Source: Alloprevotella sp. oral taxon 473 str. F0040
Lineage (GTDB): Bacteria; Bacteroidota; Bacteroidia; Bacteroidales; Bacteroidaceae
Assembly (NCBI RefSeq): GCF_000318095.2
Contig: NZ_KB290705.1
Coordinates: forward strand, 1-64,000
DNA length: 64,000 bases
Direction: 5' to 3'
Of this stretch, positions 9,367 to 18,632 are shown one piece after another. Every line of letters starts with the position of its first letter. The first letter of the stretch is position 1. Made by a program: the position numbers and the translations under genes. Under the pieces are notes generated by a model. That model was not told the DNA's origin, made no database searches, and saw only the letters and a list, made by a program, of their open reading frames with translations.

Positions 9367-10242
9367 TTAATCCAAATAGCGTTTGGTAAGAGGAGCAAAC
9401 TCTTCGATGCGACGATCGCGAAGGAAGGGCCACCATCGACGCACGTTCTCACTGCGTTCGAGGTTGATATCGACTATTGCCACTACTTCTTCGTCTGTGT
9501 CAGCACGGAACAGGAATTCACCTTGTGGCCCTGCAACAAATGAACTACCCCAAAACTGGATGCCTCGTGTTTGTCCGCTAGGATCGGGTTCATGACCAGT
9601 CCGATTCACCGCTATGACAGGCAAGCCATTAGCCACTGCATGGCCACGCTGCACCGTGATCCAAGCCTCACGCTGGCGCGCTTGTTCTTCGGGTGCATCA
9701 CTGCTTTCGTAACCAATAGCTGTGGGGTAAATGAGAAGGTCGGCTCCACGGAGTGCCATGAGACGTGCGCCTTCGGGATACCACTGATCCCAGCATACTT
9801 GCACACCTAAGCGCCCCACGCTCGTGTCGATGGGTTCAAAACCTAAATCACCAGGAGTGAAATAAAACTTCTCGTAATAAGCAGGATCATCAGGAATGTG
9901 CATCTTACGATATTTTCCTGCGATTGACCCATCTTTCTCTATCACCACCGCTGTGTTATGATAAAGCCCCGCAGCGCGACGCTCAAACAGACTTGTGACA
10001 ATCACGACTCCAAACTGACGAGCAAGTGTGCCGAAGAAGTCAGTAGAAGGACCTGGGATAGGCTCTGCCAAGTCGAAGATATCAGTGTTCTCCGTCTGGC
10101 AGAAATAAGGCGTATTGTGGAGTTCTTGCAACACCACGAGTTCTGCTCCACGCTGGGCAGCTTGTGCTATCCCTTTGGCAAGTTTCTGAAGATTAAACTC
10201 TACATTGGGAGTGCAAGACATTTGAATGAGGGCAACTTTCAT
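9367..10242 (-). CDS. aguB: N-carbamoylputrescine amidase
   Basis: This 291-residue nitrilase-family enzyme hydrolyses N-carbamoylputrescine to putrescine, CO2 and ammonia. The Glu-Lys-Cys triad is visible: Glu in LQELHNTPYFC (near 42), Lys in KYRKMHIPDD (near 115), and Cys in VQVCWDQWYPEGAR (near 150). The YFCQTENTDIFDLAEPIPGP segment is characteristic of the AguB branch rather than other nitrilases. The length is normal. It follows agmatine deiminase by 89 bases on the same strand, so together they convert agmatine to putrescine in the cytosol. The start is fixed by MKVALIQMSC. Confidence 0.93.
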   Translation of the reverse strand: MKVALIQMSCTPNVEFNLQKLAKGIAQAAQRGAELVVLQELHNTPYFCQTENTDIFDLAEPIPGPSTDFFGTLARQFGVVIVTSLFERRAAGLYHNTAVVIEKDGSIAGKYRKMHIPDDPAYYEKFYFTPGDLGFEPIDTSVGRLGVQVCWDQWYPEGARLMALRGADLLIYPTAIGYESSDAPEEQARQREAWITVQRGHAVANGLPVIAVNRTGHEPDPSGQTRGIQFWGSSFVAGPQGEFLFRADTDEEVVAIVDINLERSENVRRWWPFLRDRRIEEFAPLTKRYLD

Positions 10243-10331
10243 GAGAAATGAATGGTATTTGGGAGTATCAACTGGAAAAGACCAAGCCTTATTCTATGAA
10301 ATGATAGCAGGCCTGCTCCATAGGAAAATAT

Positions 10332-11501
10332 TTATTTAATCAGTGCACGAAACACTTCGCGTGGAAATTGCATGGTAGCACAGTGCAGCGAACCATGTTG
10401 GCGAATCAAAGCCCGACAATCTACACCAACAATTTCATGTTCAGGGAAAGCTGTTTGGATGGTTTTGAGAGCCAAGGCGTCTTTCTCGGACTGAGCATAA
10501 ATAGGGACAAGTACCGCCTTGTTCATAATCAAGAAATTAGCATAAGTAGCAGGCAAACGCTCCCCTTCATCATAGCACGCATCGGGTAGCGGCACTGGCA
10601 CCAAGCGATAAGGCTTATCCTCAAGAGTTCGAAAGGCTTGAAGTTCACGCTCCATAGCTGCGAGTGCTTCGTAATGCTCATCTTCAGTATCCGTGCATTG
10701 CACATAAACAATGGTGTCATTGGGACACAAACGAGCAAGGGTGTCGATGTGCGAATCGGTGTCATCACCCGCCAAATAGCCATGGTGCAACCAAAGCACA
10801 CGCTCCACGCCTAAGCGTTCTTTGAGCAAGTCTTCCACTTGCGCCTTATTTGGCGTTGGCACTGCATCGCCTTGACGGCGTCGATTGGAGTTGAGCAAAC
10901 ATTCTGCCGTTGTGAGCAACGTGTCACGACCATCACTCTCTATGCCACCGCCTTCGAGTTCAAAATCTAGCGCATCTACATAGTGTCCGCGCATGAGATT
11001 CGTGGCAAACAACAGCTTATTCGCAGCATTATCATGGTCTGCGTGGAACTTTCCGCCCCATCCATTGAAACGGAAATCCATCAATTCAGCCCCTCCCGTA
11101 CTTTGCACGGTAAGAAAACCATAATCACGCACCCACGTATCATTGGTAGTAGGTACAATGACAAAGTGGATATTCTGCATCACAGCTTGCGGAAGTTGCT
11201 TCGAGAGATAAGCTTCAAGTTCCAATCCTTCGACTGTGAGGATAACGAGTGGCTGTCGCACAGCAATCTCATAAGCAAGCCTCACATAGCATTCAGTCAC
11301 TTCATCGAGGATGTCTGCCCAGTCCGTGGCAGCGTGTGGCCACGCGATGAGAATCGCGCTCTGTGGTGCCCACTCCGCTGGAAGTGTGCGCAATGGACGT
11401 GGCTCTTGTTGCTCCACATCAATGGATTGGTGGAGATTCTCTAAATTAAACTCTGCGGTCATTCCGTGACCAGGACGGGGGGGAAGGGCTTCGAGAGGCA
11501 T
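10332..11501 (-). CDS. aguA: agmatine deiminase
   Basis: This 389-residue enzyme of the guanidino-modifying (peptidylarginine-deiminase-like) family converts agmatine to N-carbamoylputrescine and ammonia. Visible features are RTLPAEWAPQSAILIAWPH near the start, NDTWVRDYGFLTV, ELEGGGIESDG, the His/Asp region YLAGDDTDSHIDTLAR and the catalytic Cys in HGSLHCATMQFPR close to the C-terminus. ATG 11501 adds a short extra leader; ATG 11462 (MTAEFNLENL) is an alternative. It is the first gene of the aguA-aguB-nucleotidase-DUF4421 run. Together with aguB it gives putrescine synthesis by the agmatine route. Confidence 0.92.
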   Translation of the reverse strand: MPLEALPPRPGHGMTAEFNLENLHQSIDVEQQEPRPLRTLPAEWAPQSAILIAWPHAATDWADILDEVTECYVRLAYEIAVRQPLVILTVEGLELEAYLSKQLPQAVMQNIHFVIVPTTNDTWVRDYGFLTVQSTGGAELMDFRFNGWGGKFHADHDNAANKLLFATNLMRGHYVDALDFELEGGGIESDGRDTLLTTAECLLNSNRRRQGDAVPTPNKAQVEDLLKERLGVERVLWLHHGYLAGDDTDSHIDTLARLCPNDTIVYVQCTDTEDEHYEALAAMERELQAFRTLEDKPYRLVPVPLPDACYDEGERLPATYANFLIMNKAVLVPIYAQSEKDALALKTIQTAFPEHEIVGVDCRALIRQHGSLHCATMQFPREVFRALIK

Positions 11502-11621
11502 TGAAACTTTGATGTTTATAGAAATTCTTCCTAATATCTAGTGAGGCTTATAAATACCACACTGCACATATATCAGACTAGTACAGAGAAAGGTGTACGA
11601 CAAAAGAGGGACATCGTTACA

Positions 11622-12593
11622 CTACTCCACTCGGAGCTCACTATCGGGACGATAACCACGGAGAAAATCCGTAATAGCCATGCGCTTTTTTCCTGCAAGC
11701 TGGAGCATAGTGAGACACAGATAGCCATCCGAGAGTGCAATCTTCAAGTAGGTCTTACCATCGCTTACCACACAACCTAAAGGTTCTGCAGGAGTGCAAC
11801 ATTCTTTCTCGGTAGCGAACAGCTTAACTACAGTACGCTTTCCTGCCCCATCTACAAACTCAGTCCACGCAGCGGGATAAGGCGACATGCCACGCACAAA
11901 ATCATAAGCAGCTTTCACTCCTTTATCGAAAGGTAAACGGCAGGTGTCTTTGAAAATCTTAGGTGCGTGATGTATTTCCGCATCGGGAGCAAGTTCAATC
12001 TGAGGAATAGGACGGACGTTGCCTTGCATGATGTCGTCTACCGTGCGGCAAACGAGGGGTGCACCCAAATTCATCAATTTGTCGTGAACATCTTCAGCAT
12101 TATCGGTGTCGAGAATCTCCACTTCTTCGCGATGTAACACTAACCCAGTGTCGATTTCATGATCCAACAAGAAGGTGGTCACCCCTGTTTTCGTCTCTCC
12201 GTTGATAATCGCCCAGTTGATGGGGGCCGCACCTCGATACTGTGGCAGGAGAGAAGCATGGAGATTGAAGGTGCCATGCGGCGGCATATTCCACACCACC
12301 TCAGGAAGCATGCGGAAAGCCACTACCACTTGCACGTCGGCACGAAAATTGCTGAGCTGTTGCAAGAACGTTTCGTCTTTCAACTTCTCGGGTTGGAGCA
12401 CAGGAAGACCCTGACTCACGGCATATTGCTTGACAGCACTTTGGGAAAGTTCCGTTTGATGACGCCCCATAGGCTTATCGGGCATTGTCACCACAGCCAC
12501 CACATTATACCCGCCTTCGACAAGAGCGCGCAAAGAAGCCACAGCAAAGTCGGGAGTGCCCATAAAGACGATTCTAAAATCGGATTTCTGCAT
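11622..12593 (-). CDS. fmt: methionyl-tRNA formyltransferase
   Basis: Formylates initiator Met-tRNA with 10-formyl-tetrahydrofolate. ATG 12593 (MQKSDFRIVFMGTPDFA) is preferred to the upstream GTG, giving 323 residues, a normal length. The catalytic Asn and His are in FNLHASLLPQYRGAAPINWAI (near 107) and the Asp in LLDHEIDTG. The C-terminal tRNA-binding domain starts near 205. It is convergent with nothing and divergent from tig, with about 210 bases between. folD at 54985-55872 supplies one-carbon units to the same pool. Confidence 0.95.
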   Translation of the reverse strand: MQKSDFRIVFMGTPDFAVASLRALVEGGYNVVAVVTMPDKPMGRHQTELSQSAVKQYAVSQGLPVLQPEKLKDETFLQQLSNFRADVQVVVAFRMLPEVVWNMPPHGTFNLHASLLPQYRGAAPINWAIINGETKTGVTTFLLDHEIDTGLVLHREEVEILDTDNAEDVHDKLMNLGAPLVCRTVDDIMQGNVRPIPQIELAPDAEIHHAPKIFKDTCRLPFDKGVKAAYDFVRGMSPYPAAWTEFVDGAGKRTVVKLFATEKECCTPAEPLGCVVSDGKTYLKIALSDGYLCLTMLQLAGKKRMAITDFLRGYRPDSELRVE

Positions 12594-12645
12594 AAGAAAC
12601 ACTATATTTTTCTGCGAAGTTACGGCTTTTTCGGGAAAAAAGCAC

Positions 12646-12653
12646 TAACTTTG
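12646..12653 (+). promoter_or_regulatory. -7 box for tig
   Basis: TAACTTTG matches TAnnTTTG exactly. It predicts a leader of about 140 bases before ATG 12803. A T-rich stretch (12627-12631) sits roughly where -33 should be, without a clean TTTG. Confidence 0.55.
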
Positions 12654-12802
12654 CTCCGCTAAATGTATAGCTTCATCGCTAAATCTCATCAAAATCCCTG
12701 ACTAGACTAGGGATTTGTTGTTGATTTCACCCTACATTTCAGCGTGCGGCAACACCGCAACAATTCAGAATCATCAACTAAAAAAATAAAGTTACTCCCA
12801 CC

Positions 12803-14161
12803 ATGAACATTACTCTCGAACAAAATGGTGTAAGTGCCCTCGTAACGGTTAAGTTGGAACAGGGCGACTACCAGGATGCAGTAAAGAAAGAACTCAAGAA
12901 TATCTCAGCGAAAGCTGAAATGCCTGGTTTCCGTCCTGGCAAGGTTCCTGCTGGTTTGATCAACAAACGCTTCGGTGCTCAGGTGAAAGCTGACACTATC
13001 AACCGTGTGTTGGGCGAAGGTTTGATGAACTACATCAATGAGAACAAGGTGAACATCCTTGGCGAGCCTATGATGTCTGAAAAGCAACAGCCACAAGACA
13101 TTGAGAACCAAAACGAATTTGAGTTCCTCTTCGACATCGCTCTCGCTCCTGAATTCTCTTATGAGCTTTCTAACGCTGACAAACTCCCTTACTACGACAT
13201 CGAAGTAAGCGACGAGCAAATCGATGCGCAAGTGAAGAACTTCGCTCAACAAGCTGGTCACCCTGAAAGTGTAGAAGAATATGCTGATCGCGACATTCTC
13301 CGTGGTGCACTCGCACAACAAGACGAGAAGGGCAACGTGCTCGAAGGTGGTCTCGCCCTCGACAAGGCTAGCTTGATGCCTGCCTACTTCGTAAACGACG
13401 ACCAAAAGAAAATTTTTGAAGGTGCTAAGGTGGGTGATGTCATCACTTTCAACCCCTCTGTTGCTCACAGCCAAAACGAACTCGCTGCTCTCCTCAAGGT
13501 GAGCAAGGAAGAGGCTGCACAATACAACAGCAACTTCACATTCCAAGTAGAAGAAATCAGCCGCTTCGTACCTGCTACTCTCGATCAAGAGCTCTTCGAT
13601 CGCGTGTTTGAACCTGGTACTGTGAAGTCTGAAGAAGAGATGCGCGCTAAGATTAAGGAGCTCATCCAAAACCAATACAACGAAGACGCTGACTACAAGT
13701 TCCTCCTCGACGTGCGCAAGTACGCTGATGAGAAGGTGGGCAAGCTCGAATTCCCCGAAGAGCTCCTCAAGCGTTTCATGAAGGAACAGAATGCTGAAAA
13801 GGGCGAAGAGTTTGTTGAAAACAACTTCGCACAGAGCCTTGAAGAACTCAAGTGGCACCTCATCAAGGAAAAGCTCGTTGCTAAGGCAGAAATCAAGATT
13901 GACGATGCTGATGTGCGCGCTGCTGCAGTTAAGACAGCTCGCTTCCAGTTTGCTCAATACGGCATGAACAATGTGCCCGAGGAATATCTCGAGAACTATG
14001 CTGCTGAACTCCTCAAGGATCGCAACCAAGTGAACGGATTCGTAGAGCGTAGCATTAACGAGAAGTTGGCCAAGGCTCTCAAGGAAGTGGTAACTCTCGA
14101 GCATAAGGCTGTGAGCGTGGAAGACTTCCAGAAGCTTTTCCAAGACGAAACTGCTGAGTAA
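12803..14161 (+). CDS. tig: trigger factor (ribosome-associated chaperone)
   Basis: This 452-residue chaperone binds nascent chains at the ribosome exit. The ribosome-binding N-domain contains the signature region around residues 40-50 (MPGFRPGKVPAGLINKRFG, compare GFRxGKxP). The middle region (about 145-250) is a weak match to the PPIase domain. The C-terminal helical arms run from about 255 to 440. The length fits the Bacteroidetes form. It begins the conserved tig-clpP-clpX block on the plus strand. The codons are strongly biased towards GCT, CTC, AAG and GAA, as for a highly expressed gene. A hairpin at 14245-14290 separates it from clpP. Confidence 0.95.
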   Translation: MNITLEQNGVSALVTVKLEQGDYQDAVKKELKNISAKAEMPGFRPGKVPAGLINKRFGAQVKADTINRVLGEGLMNYINENKVNILGEPMMSEKQQPQDIENQNEFEFLFDIALAPEFSYELSNADKLPYYDIEVSDEQIDAQVKNFAQQAGHPESVEEYADRDILRGALAQQDEKGNVLEGGLALDKASLMPAYFVNDDQKKIFEGAKVGDVITFNPSVAHSQNELAALLKVSKEEAAQYNSNFTFQVEEISRFVPATLDQELFDRVFEPGTVKSEEEMRAKIKELIQNQYNEDADYKFLLDVRKYADEKVGKLEFPEELLKRFMKEQNAEKGEEFVENNFAQSLEELKWHLIKEKLVAKAEIKIDDADVRAAAVKTARFQFAQYGMNNVPEEYLENYAAELLKDRNQVNGFVERSINEKLAKALKEVVTLEHKAVSVEDFQKLFQDETAE

Positions 14162-14244
14162 TCAGTTCCGCTGCTTCCCCGAAACCTAAAAGGTTCTACG
14201 GTGTCTACTTAGGTTGGTAGCAGTGTCTTATGATTCCATCTCGA

Positions 14245-14298
14245 CAACGGGGAATGACGATGCGCGCTGGCGCAGTGTCACTCTCCGTTGTTTTCATT
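14245..14298 (+). terminator. hairpin after tig
   Basis: The arms CAACGGGGA (14245-14253) and TCTCCGTTG (14282-14290) pair over 9 bp (one G-U), with a GCGC-rich inner loop, followed by TTTTCATTT. A probable terminator or attenuator between tig and clpP. Confidence 0.55.
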
Positions 14299-14491
14299 TG
14301 TCTCCCTAATATAGAGAGAAGAATGGTTCTGTTACACATTTCCTGTTTGGCAACCTTTTGAGTAGTTTGGTCATTTTATTCGATAGATACCTCCCCCTAC
14401 TCTTTCCTTGTTCAAGCTTTTGTCAAGCATGAATGGAAATGTTGCTAAAAAGTATTTTGCCCCATTACTTCCCTCTCAATCTTTAGAGATT

Positions 14492-15160
14492 ATGCACCAA
14501 GATTTTCGCAAGTTTGCCACCAAACACATGGGCATTAACTCCCTCGTCCTCGACGATGTAGTGGCAGCACAAAACCAATATCTCAACCCTTACATCCTCG
14601 AAGAACGTCAACTCAATGTTACTCAGATGGATGTATTTAGCCGTTTGATGATGGATCGCATCATCTTCCTAGGCACAGCCATTGACGACTATACCGCCAA
14701 TACGCTCCAAGCTCAATTGCTCTATCTCGACTCAGCCGATCCTGGAAAAGATATCTCCATCTACATCAATTCTCCTGGGGGTAGCGTCTATGCTGGACTT
14801 GGCATCTACGACACCATGCAATTCGTGCAAAGCGATGTTGCCACCACCTGCACTGGCATGGCAGCCTCTATGGCAGCCGTTCTTCTCGTGGCAGGACAAG
14901 AAGGCAAGCGCGCTGCCCTCCCCCATAGCCGTGTGATGATTCACCAACCTTTGGGTGGTGCGCAAGGTCAAGCCTCTGACATAGAAATCACTGCACGCGA
15001 AATCATGAAGCTCAAAAAGGAACTTTACACCATCATCTCTGAGCACAGCCACACCGAGTTTGACAAGGTATGGGCCGATAGCGACCGCGACTACTGGATG
15101 ACCGCCAGCGAAGCCAAGGACTATGGTATGGTAGACAGAATTCTTTCGCGCAAAGGCTGA
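14492..15160 (+). CDS. clpP: ATP-dependent Clp protease proteolytic subunit
   Basis: This is the serine protease subunit that forms the tetradecameric ClpP barrel and works with ClpX. ATG 14492 (MHQDFRKFATKHMG) matches the usual Bacteroides start and gives 222 residues. ATG 14429 and TTG 14408 lie in frame upstream and would add 21-28 residues (including YFAPLLPSQSLEI) that have no family counterpart I know. The catalytic Ser is in TGMAASMAAV (Ser126) and the His in SRVMIHQP (His151), with the usual GGSVYAGLGIYDTM handle. clpX follows after 210 bases. Confidence 0.93.
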   Translation: MHQDFRKFATKHMGINSLVLDDVVAAQNQYLNPYILEERQLNVTQMDVFSRLMMDRIIFLGTAIDDYTANTLQAQLLYLDSADPGKDISIYINSPGGSVYAGLGIYDTMQFVQSDVATTCTGMAASMAAVLLVAGQEGKRAALPHSRVMIHQPLGGAQGQASDIEITAREIMKLKKELYTIISEHSHTEFDKVWADSDRDYWMTASEAKDYGMVDRILSRKG

Positions 15161-15370
15161 GTATCTCCCACTCGCTGATTGTTTCTAGCACTCCTGATTG
15201 GCTTTCAGTCTGATTTTGTTTTTACAAGCTGGTTATTTATCTTAGCAAGCATGAAAAAAGACTGTTAGAGCAGACGATGAGGGAAGAATCAACAAACTCT
15301 CATAACTCAAGGACTATCCCTAGATTTAAGCTACATACTCCTTTCAGCGAGCAATATCACACCAGAAAAA

Positions 15371-16615
15371 ATGGCAAAAAAAGACAATAACCAAAGACAC
15401 TGTTCCTTTTGCGGTCGTGGCGAAGATGAAGTAGAATTGTTGCTCACCGGCATCGACGGACACATCTGCAACGATTGTGCACAACGCGCTAAAGAGATGG
15501 TGGACATCGCCATCCCCACGCACACTTCTTCTGAGCACATTGCAGAGGAATTTGGAGCACTTCCCACTCCCAAGGAGATCAAGACGTATCTCGATGAGTA
15601 TATCATCGGACAAGACGCTGCTAAGAAATATCTCTCAGTGGCTGTGTACAACCACTACAAGCGCATTCTCAACAAAAACAAGGCTTCTGACGATGACCAG
15701 GTGGAGATTGAGAAGAGCAACATTGTGATGGTGGGCTCCACGGGTACGGGTAAAACTCTACTCGCACGCACCATTGCCAAGCTCCTCAAGGTTCCTTTCA
15801 CCATCGTTGATGCTACGGTCTTCACCGAAGCTGGTTATGTAGGTGAAGACGTAGAGAGCATCCTCTCTCGTTTGCTCCAAGTGGCAGACTTCGATGTGGA
15901 GAAAGCAGAACGCGGCATCGTGTTTATCGATGAGATCGACAAGATAGCCCGCAAGAGCGACAACCCTTCGATTACTCGAGATGTGAGTGGCGAAGGTGTG
16001 CAACAAGGCATGCTTAAGCTCTTGGAAGGCAGCATTGTAAACGTCCCCCCCAAGGGTGGTCGTAAACATCCTGACCAAGACTACATCCACGTAGACACCC
16101 ACAACATTCTTTTCATCTGTGGTGGAGCTTTTGACGGCATTGAGAAAAAAATTGCTCAACGTCTCAACACGCACACAGTGGGCTACGATTCTGTGCAAAA
16201 CCTCAAGAAGATCGATGCCTCCGATCTCATGCAGTATGTAGAGCCTCAAGATTTGAAATCCTTTGGTCTCATTCCCGAAATCATTGGTCGTCTGCCTGTG
16301 CTCACCTACTTGAAACCGCTGGATCGCACGGCATTGCGCAATATCCTCACCGAACCGAAGAACTCGATCATCAAACAATACATCAAGCTCTTTGCACTCG
16401 ACGACATTGCGCTGACCTTTGAAGATGCCGTTCTCGACTACATCGTCGACCAAGCAGTAGAATACAAGCTCGGTGCACGTGGACTTCGCTCCATTGTAGA
16501 AACCATCATGATGGACGCTATGTACGAAGCACCTTCGAGCGACACGAAGTCACTCACCATCACTTTGGACTACGCTCGTCAGCAGTTTGAGAAGACCAAC
16601 ATCCCCGCCATGTAA
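15371..16615 (+). CDS. clpX: ATP-dependent Clp protease ATP-binding subunit ClpX
   Basis: This AAA+ unfoldase of 414 residues feeds ClpP. The N-terminal zinc domain has Cys11, Cys14, Cys33 and Cys36 (HCSFCGR and HICNDC). Walker A is GSTGTGKT (122-129) and Walker B is [11 protein letters not shown]. The pore loop GYVGED and the ClpP-binding loop (IGRLP region) are present, as are the sensor residues in the C-terminal small domain (LGARGLRS). A strong terminator follows at 16675. In Bacteroides recQ normally comes next; here a roughly 4.6-kb segment with a repeat block and a TonB-linked pair lies between (from memory of gene order). Confidence 0.97.
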   Translation: MAKKDNNQRHCSFCGRGEDEVELLLTGIDGHICNDCAQRAKEMVDIAIPTHTSSEHIAEEFGALPTPKEIKTYLDEYIIGQDAAKKYLSVAVYNHYKRILNKNKASDDDQVEIEKSNIVMVGSTGTGKTLLARTIAKLLKVPFTIVDATVFTEAGYVGEDVESILSRLLQVADFDVEKAERGIVFIDEIDKIARKSDNPSITRDVSGEGVQQGMLKLLEGSIVNVPPKGGRKHPDQDYIHVDTHNILFICGGAFDGIEKKIAQRLNTHTVGYDSVQNLKKIDASDLMQYVEPQDLKSFGLIPEIIGRLPVLTYLKPLDRTALRNILTEPKNSIIKQYIKLFALDDIALTFEDAVLDYIVDQAVEYKLGARGLRSIVETIMMDAMYEAPSSDTKSLTITLDYARQQFEKTNIPAM

Positions 16616-16674
16616 TTGGCTATAACTGCTCACATCTTCCCGTAGCTCCTCTTCAACAAGGAACCTATACTCAG

Positions 16675-16725
16675 CAAAGCTAGCGAAAGTTTCCCACTTT
16701 CTTCGCTAGCTTTGTTTTGTTTTTG
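16675..16725 (+). terminator. rho-independent terminator of clpX
   Basis: The arms CAAAGCTAGCGAA (16675-16687) and TTCGCTAGCTTTG (16702-16714), with extra inner pairing GAAAGT/ACTTTC, are followed by TTTTGTTTTTG. Confidence 0.85.
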
Positions 16726-16871
16726 CCCTTCACTTAGCAGTGCCATTTTAACCTTAGAACGAAGGGGGATGATTTCTATCACAAACCATCAGCAGGTGTC
16801 CAGAATAGAGAAAGAGTTTCATCACGTACGCGCGTACGCGTGCACGCGCACCCTGAGTTTTACACTTTTTA

Positions 16872-17196
16872 CTTTCACAACCTTCACAGAAAACAACATA
16901 ACAAACAGAATTTCAAAGAGATACATACTACAAACTCCCTATTTTTTAATCAAGACCTACCACAAGAGTACAAGAAGCCAGGAAAGCCCATGGAGTTCTC
17001 TACTGAAATGTCAGAGTTTTCTCAAAAGAAGTCGGACTTTCTCCACAAAAATATCGGAGATTTTCCGAACAATGTCGGAGGTTTTCTGAGAAATATCGGA
17101 GAGAATTACGGAAGACTCTGAACCCCGTTCCTAATACACCGATAACCTATATGAAATTCAAGAAGATACAAAGAAAACTGTGAAGGTTGTGAAAGC
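16872..17196. repeat. inverted repeat bracketing a 21-bp repeat block
   Basis: CTTTCACAACCTTCACAG at 16872-16889 is the exact reverse complement of 17179-17196. Outside the arms both sides continue imperfectly and end in GC-rich alternating purine-pyrimidine tracts (16824-16850 and 17218-17243). The whole resembles a small non-autonomous element, but no target-site duplication is evident. Confidence 0.6.
16990..17116 (+). repeat. 21-bp tandem repeat block A
   Basis: Unit cores begin at 16990, 17011, 17032, 17054, 17075 and 17096 (spacing 21, 21, 22, 21, 21), each close to TCGGAGATTTTC followed by a purine-rich AA-A-ATG stretch. Translated, the units give S-E-F-S-Q-K-K-type heptads until the 22-base step breaks the frame. 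Confidence 0.75.
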
Positions 17197-17305
17197 AAAA
17201 AACACCAAATTACTGTAACGCGCACACACGTGCGCGCGCGACAGTTGGCTATCAACCAACAATAACTCGCGCCAAAGGCAAAAAACACAACACAATAAAT
17301 GAGAC

Positions 17306-17346
17306 ATGAAAAAGGCTACATCAGAATAAGAATTCCAATGTAGCCT
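17306..17346 (-). terminator. terminator of the DUF4374 lipoprotein gene
   Basis: The stem AGGCTACAT (17313-17321) / ATGTAGCCT (17338-17346) is followed in minus-strand sense by TTTTTCATG. It lies 24 bases past the stop codon. Confidence 0.7.
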
Positions 17347-17369
17347 AAATCGCTATAATCTACTTAAGT

Positions 17370-18584
17370 CTAGGGAAGCACTTCCATTTGTGCAGGGAAG
17401 CCTTGAACTCGGAGTGCAAGCCCCGTAATTTTCTTGGCAGCAAGATCGTAAGCATAGAAACCGTTGTCGTCAGCATTGCTGACTCCGAAATAGATTTTGC
17501 CATTAGCTTCTGAAACCGCGACAGCATGACCATTGGAAGGTTTAACCCCAGAAATATAAGCCACAGAACGGTTTTCTAAATCAATACACACAGGCACCAT
17601 CACTTTAGCTAGGTAAGGATTTCCTGAGGCATCGAGTTCGTAGGAAGCAGCCATAGCATATACCTTGCCATCAGAAGCAAGTCGCACAGTACCGAGATAG
17701 TTGAGAGCGTGATTGAAGTTAGGCACTTTAGCTTGAGAGATATTTAGTACGTAGTCTCCATCAAACTCAGTTTCTCCTTTTTTGATGCGTAGGATACCAC
17801 TATCAAATCCAGGCTTAAAACCAAAGGATCCCATACAATTCAGATAGATAGCACCGTCTTTGGGATTCACAAAGATGGAATGTGCATCAATGGGGCGAGT
17901 AGCAAAAGACAGTTCATGCTTGGTATCCACAATACGCTTGAGGAATTTATTAGCTTTTGTGTCTATGATAGCTACTTCAGCTTGCTTCAAATGGGGCATC
18001 CACTGACTATCAAATTGATTGAGTCCGACAAAGAGCAAACCATCGCGCAGCACCATCGCACCAGGAGCTACACGCACCTCTGGCTGTGCCAAGGAATTGA
18101 GATCAAAATCCCGCACTTTTTGCATGGTCGTGGGGTTAAACTCCATGACTATGCCAAGATTCTGCATACTCAAATAGGCTTTTTCTTCCGTGGCTAGTAC
18201 AATATTGCTTGCCCCAGAGTTGGTAGGAATGGCAAGTGTGCCACGCTCAACGATGTTACCTTGTTGATCTTTGACATAGTGAGTTATCACAGACTTAGTG
18301 CTACCCATGTAGTCAGGAAGCACAAATATATGTTTACCAATGACAAGGGGAGGAACTCCCATGCCAGCAGGACGCGCTTGAGAGTTGTCGATAGAGCCTT
18401 CCATTTTTGCCACAGATTGGAAATAACTCACGCCACTAGCTCCATCTGCATTGACTACATTGGTGGTGATGAGAAAACTACCAGCAGCAGAAGGAGTAGG
18501 ATTGTTGGGAGTGTCATTGTCACAGCTAGACATTGCCACGAGAGCGAGGGCCAATGTCAGCCCAGAAAATAAGTGTTTGAACAT
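17370..18584 (-). CDS. DUF4374-like lipoprotein, XusB-like partner of a TonB receptor
   Basis: This 404-residue lipoprotein has signal peptide and lipobox MSSC with Cys21, followed by DNDTPNNPTP, a Pro/Asn/acidic linker that suits surface export. The body is a run of about 40-residue beta units (for example SYFQSVAKMEG, KAYLSMQNLGIVMEF, GAIYLNCMGSFG, GKIYFGVSNADDNGFYAYD) typical of a beta-propeller and of DUF4374. From memory, the B. thetaiotaomicron siderophore-binding protein XusB is a DUF4374 lipoprotein encoded next to a TonB receptor. The gene follows the receptor gene by 48 bases on the same strand, so a role in binding a siderophore or other metal complex at the surface is a fair inference. 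No PepSY partner (XusC) is in the window. Confidence 0.7.
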   Translation of the reverse strand: MFKHLFSGLTLALALVAMSSCDNDTPNNPTPSAAGSFLITTNVVNADGASGVSYFQSVAKMEGSIDNSQARPAGMGVPPLVIGKHIFVLPDYMGSTKSVITHYVKDQQGNIVERGTLAIPTNSGASNIVLATEEKAYLSMQNLGIVMEFNPTTMQKVRDFDLNSLAQPEVRVAPGAMVLRDGLLFVGLNQFDSQWMPHLKQAEVAIIDTKANKFLKRIVDTKHELSFATRPIDAHSIFVNPKDGAIYLNCMGSFGFKPGFDSGILRIKKGETEFDGDYVLNISQAKVPNFNHALNYLGTVRLASDGKVYAMAASYELDASGNPYLAKVMVPVCIDLENRSVAYISGVKPSNGHAVAVSEANGKIYFGVSNADDNGFYAYDLAAKKITGLALRVQGFPAQMEVLP

Positions 18585-18632
18585 AGGATACTATATTATT
18601 TAGAGAAATGATTATTCACTGACTTACAAGCA

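Larger units (their letters stand above)
16616..17369. other. 754-bp gene-free region with terminator, inverted repeat and 21-bp repeat block
   Basis: Contains the clpX terminator, a 16824-17243 structure (alternating purine-pyrimidine arms, a perfect 18-bp inverted repeat, and a 21-bp repeat block in the centre) and the minus-strand terminator of the DUF4374 gene. The open frames through it are short, frameshifted relative to the repeat, and not convincing as genes. Confidence 0.6.

Noticed and set aside
12905-14143. 412-residue open frame opposite tig
   Set aside because: It is antisense to a clear trigger factor gene with strong codon bias; the bias of the real gene removes stops on the other strand. 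Its peptide has no family features.
14408-14491. Upstream in-frame starts of clpP (TTG 14408, ATG 14429)
   Set aside because: They add residues not found in known ClpP N-termini; ATG 14492 aligns with the Bacteroides start. The choice is by family comparison and not certain.
16712-17121. two overlapping 93-125-residue frames after clpX
   Set aside because: They start within or just after the clpX terminator and are created by the 21-bp repeat; the repeat changes frame midway, so neither is a gene.
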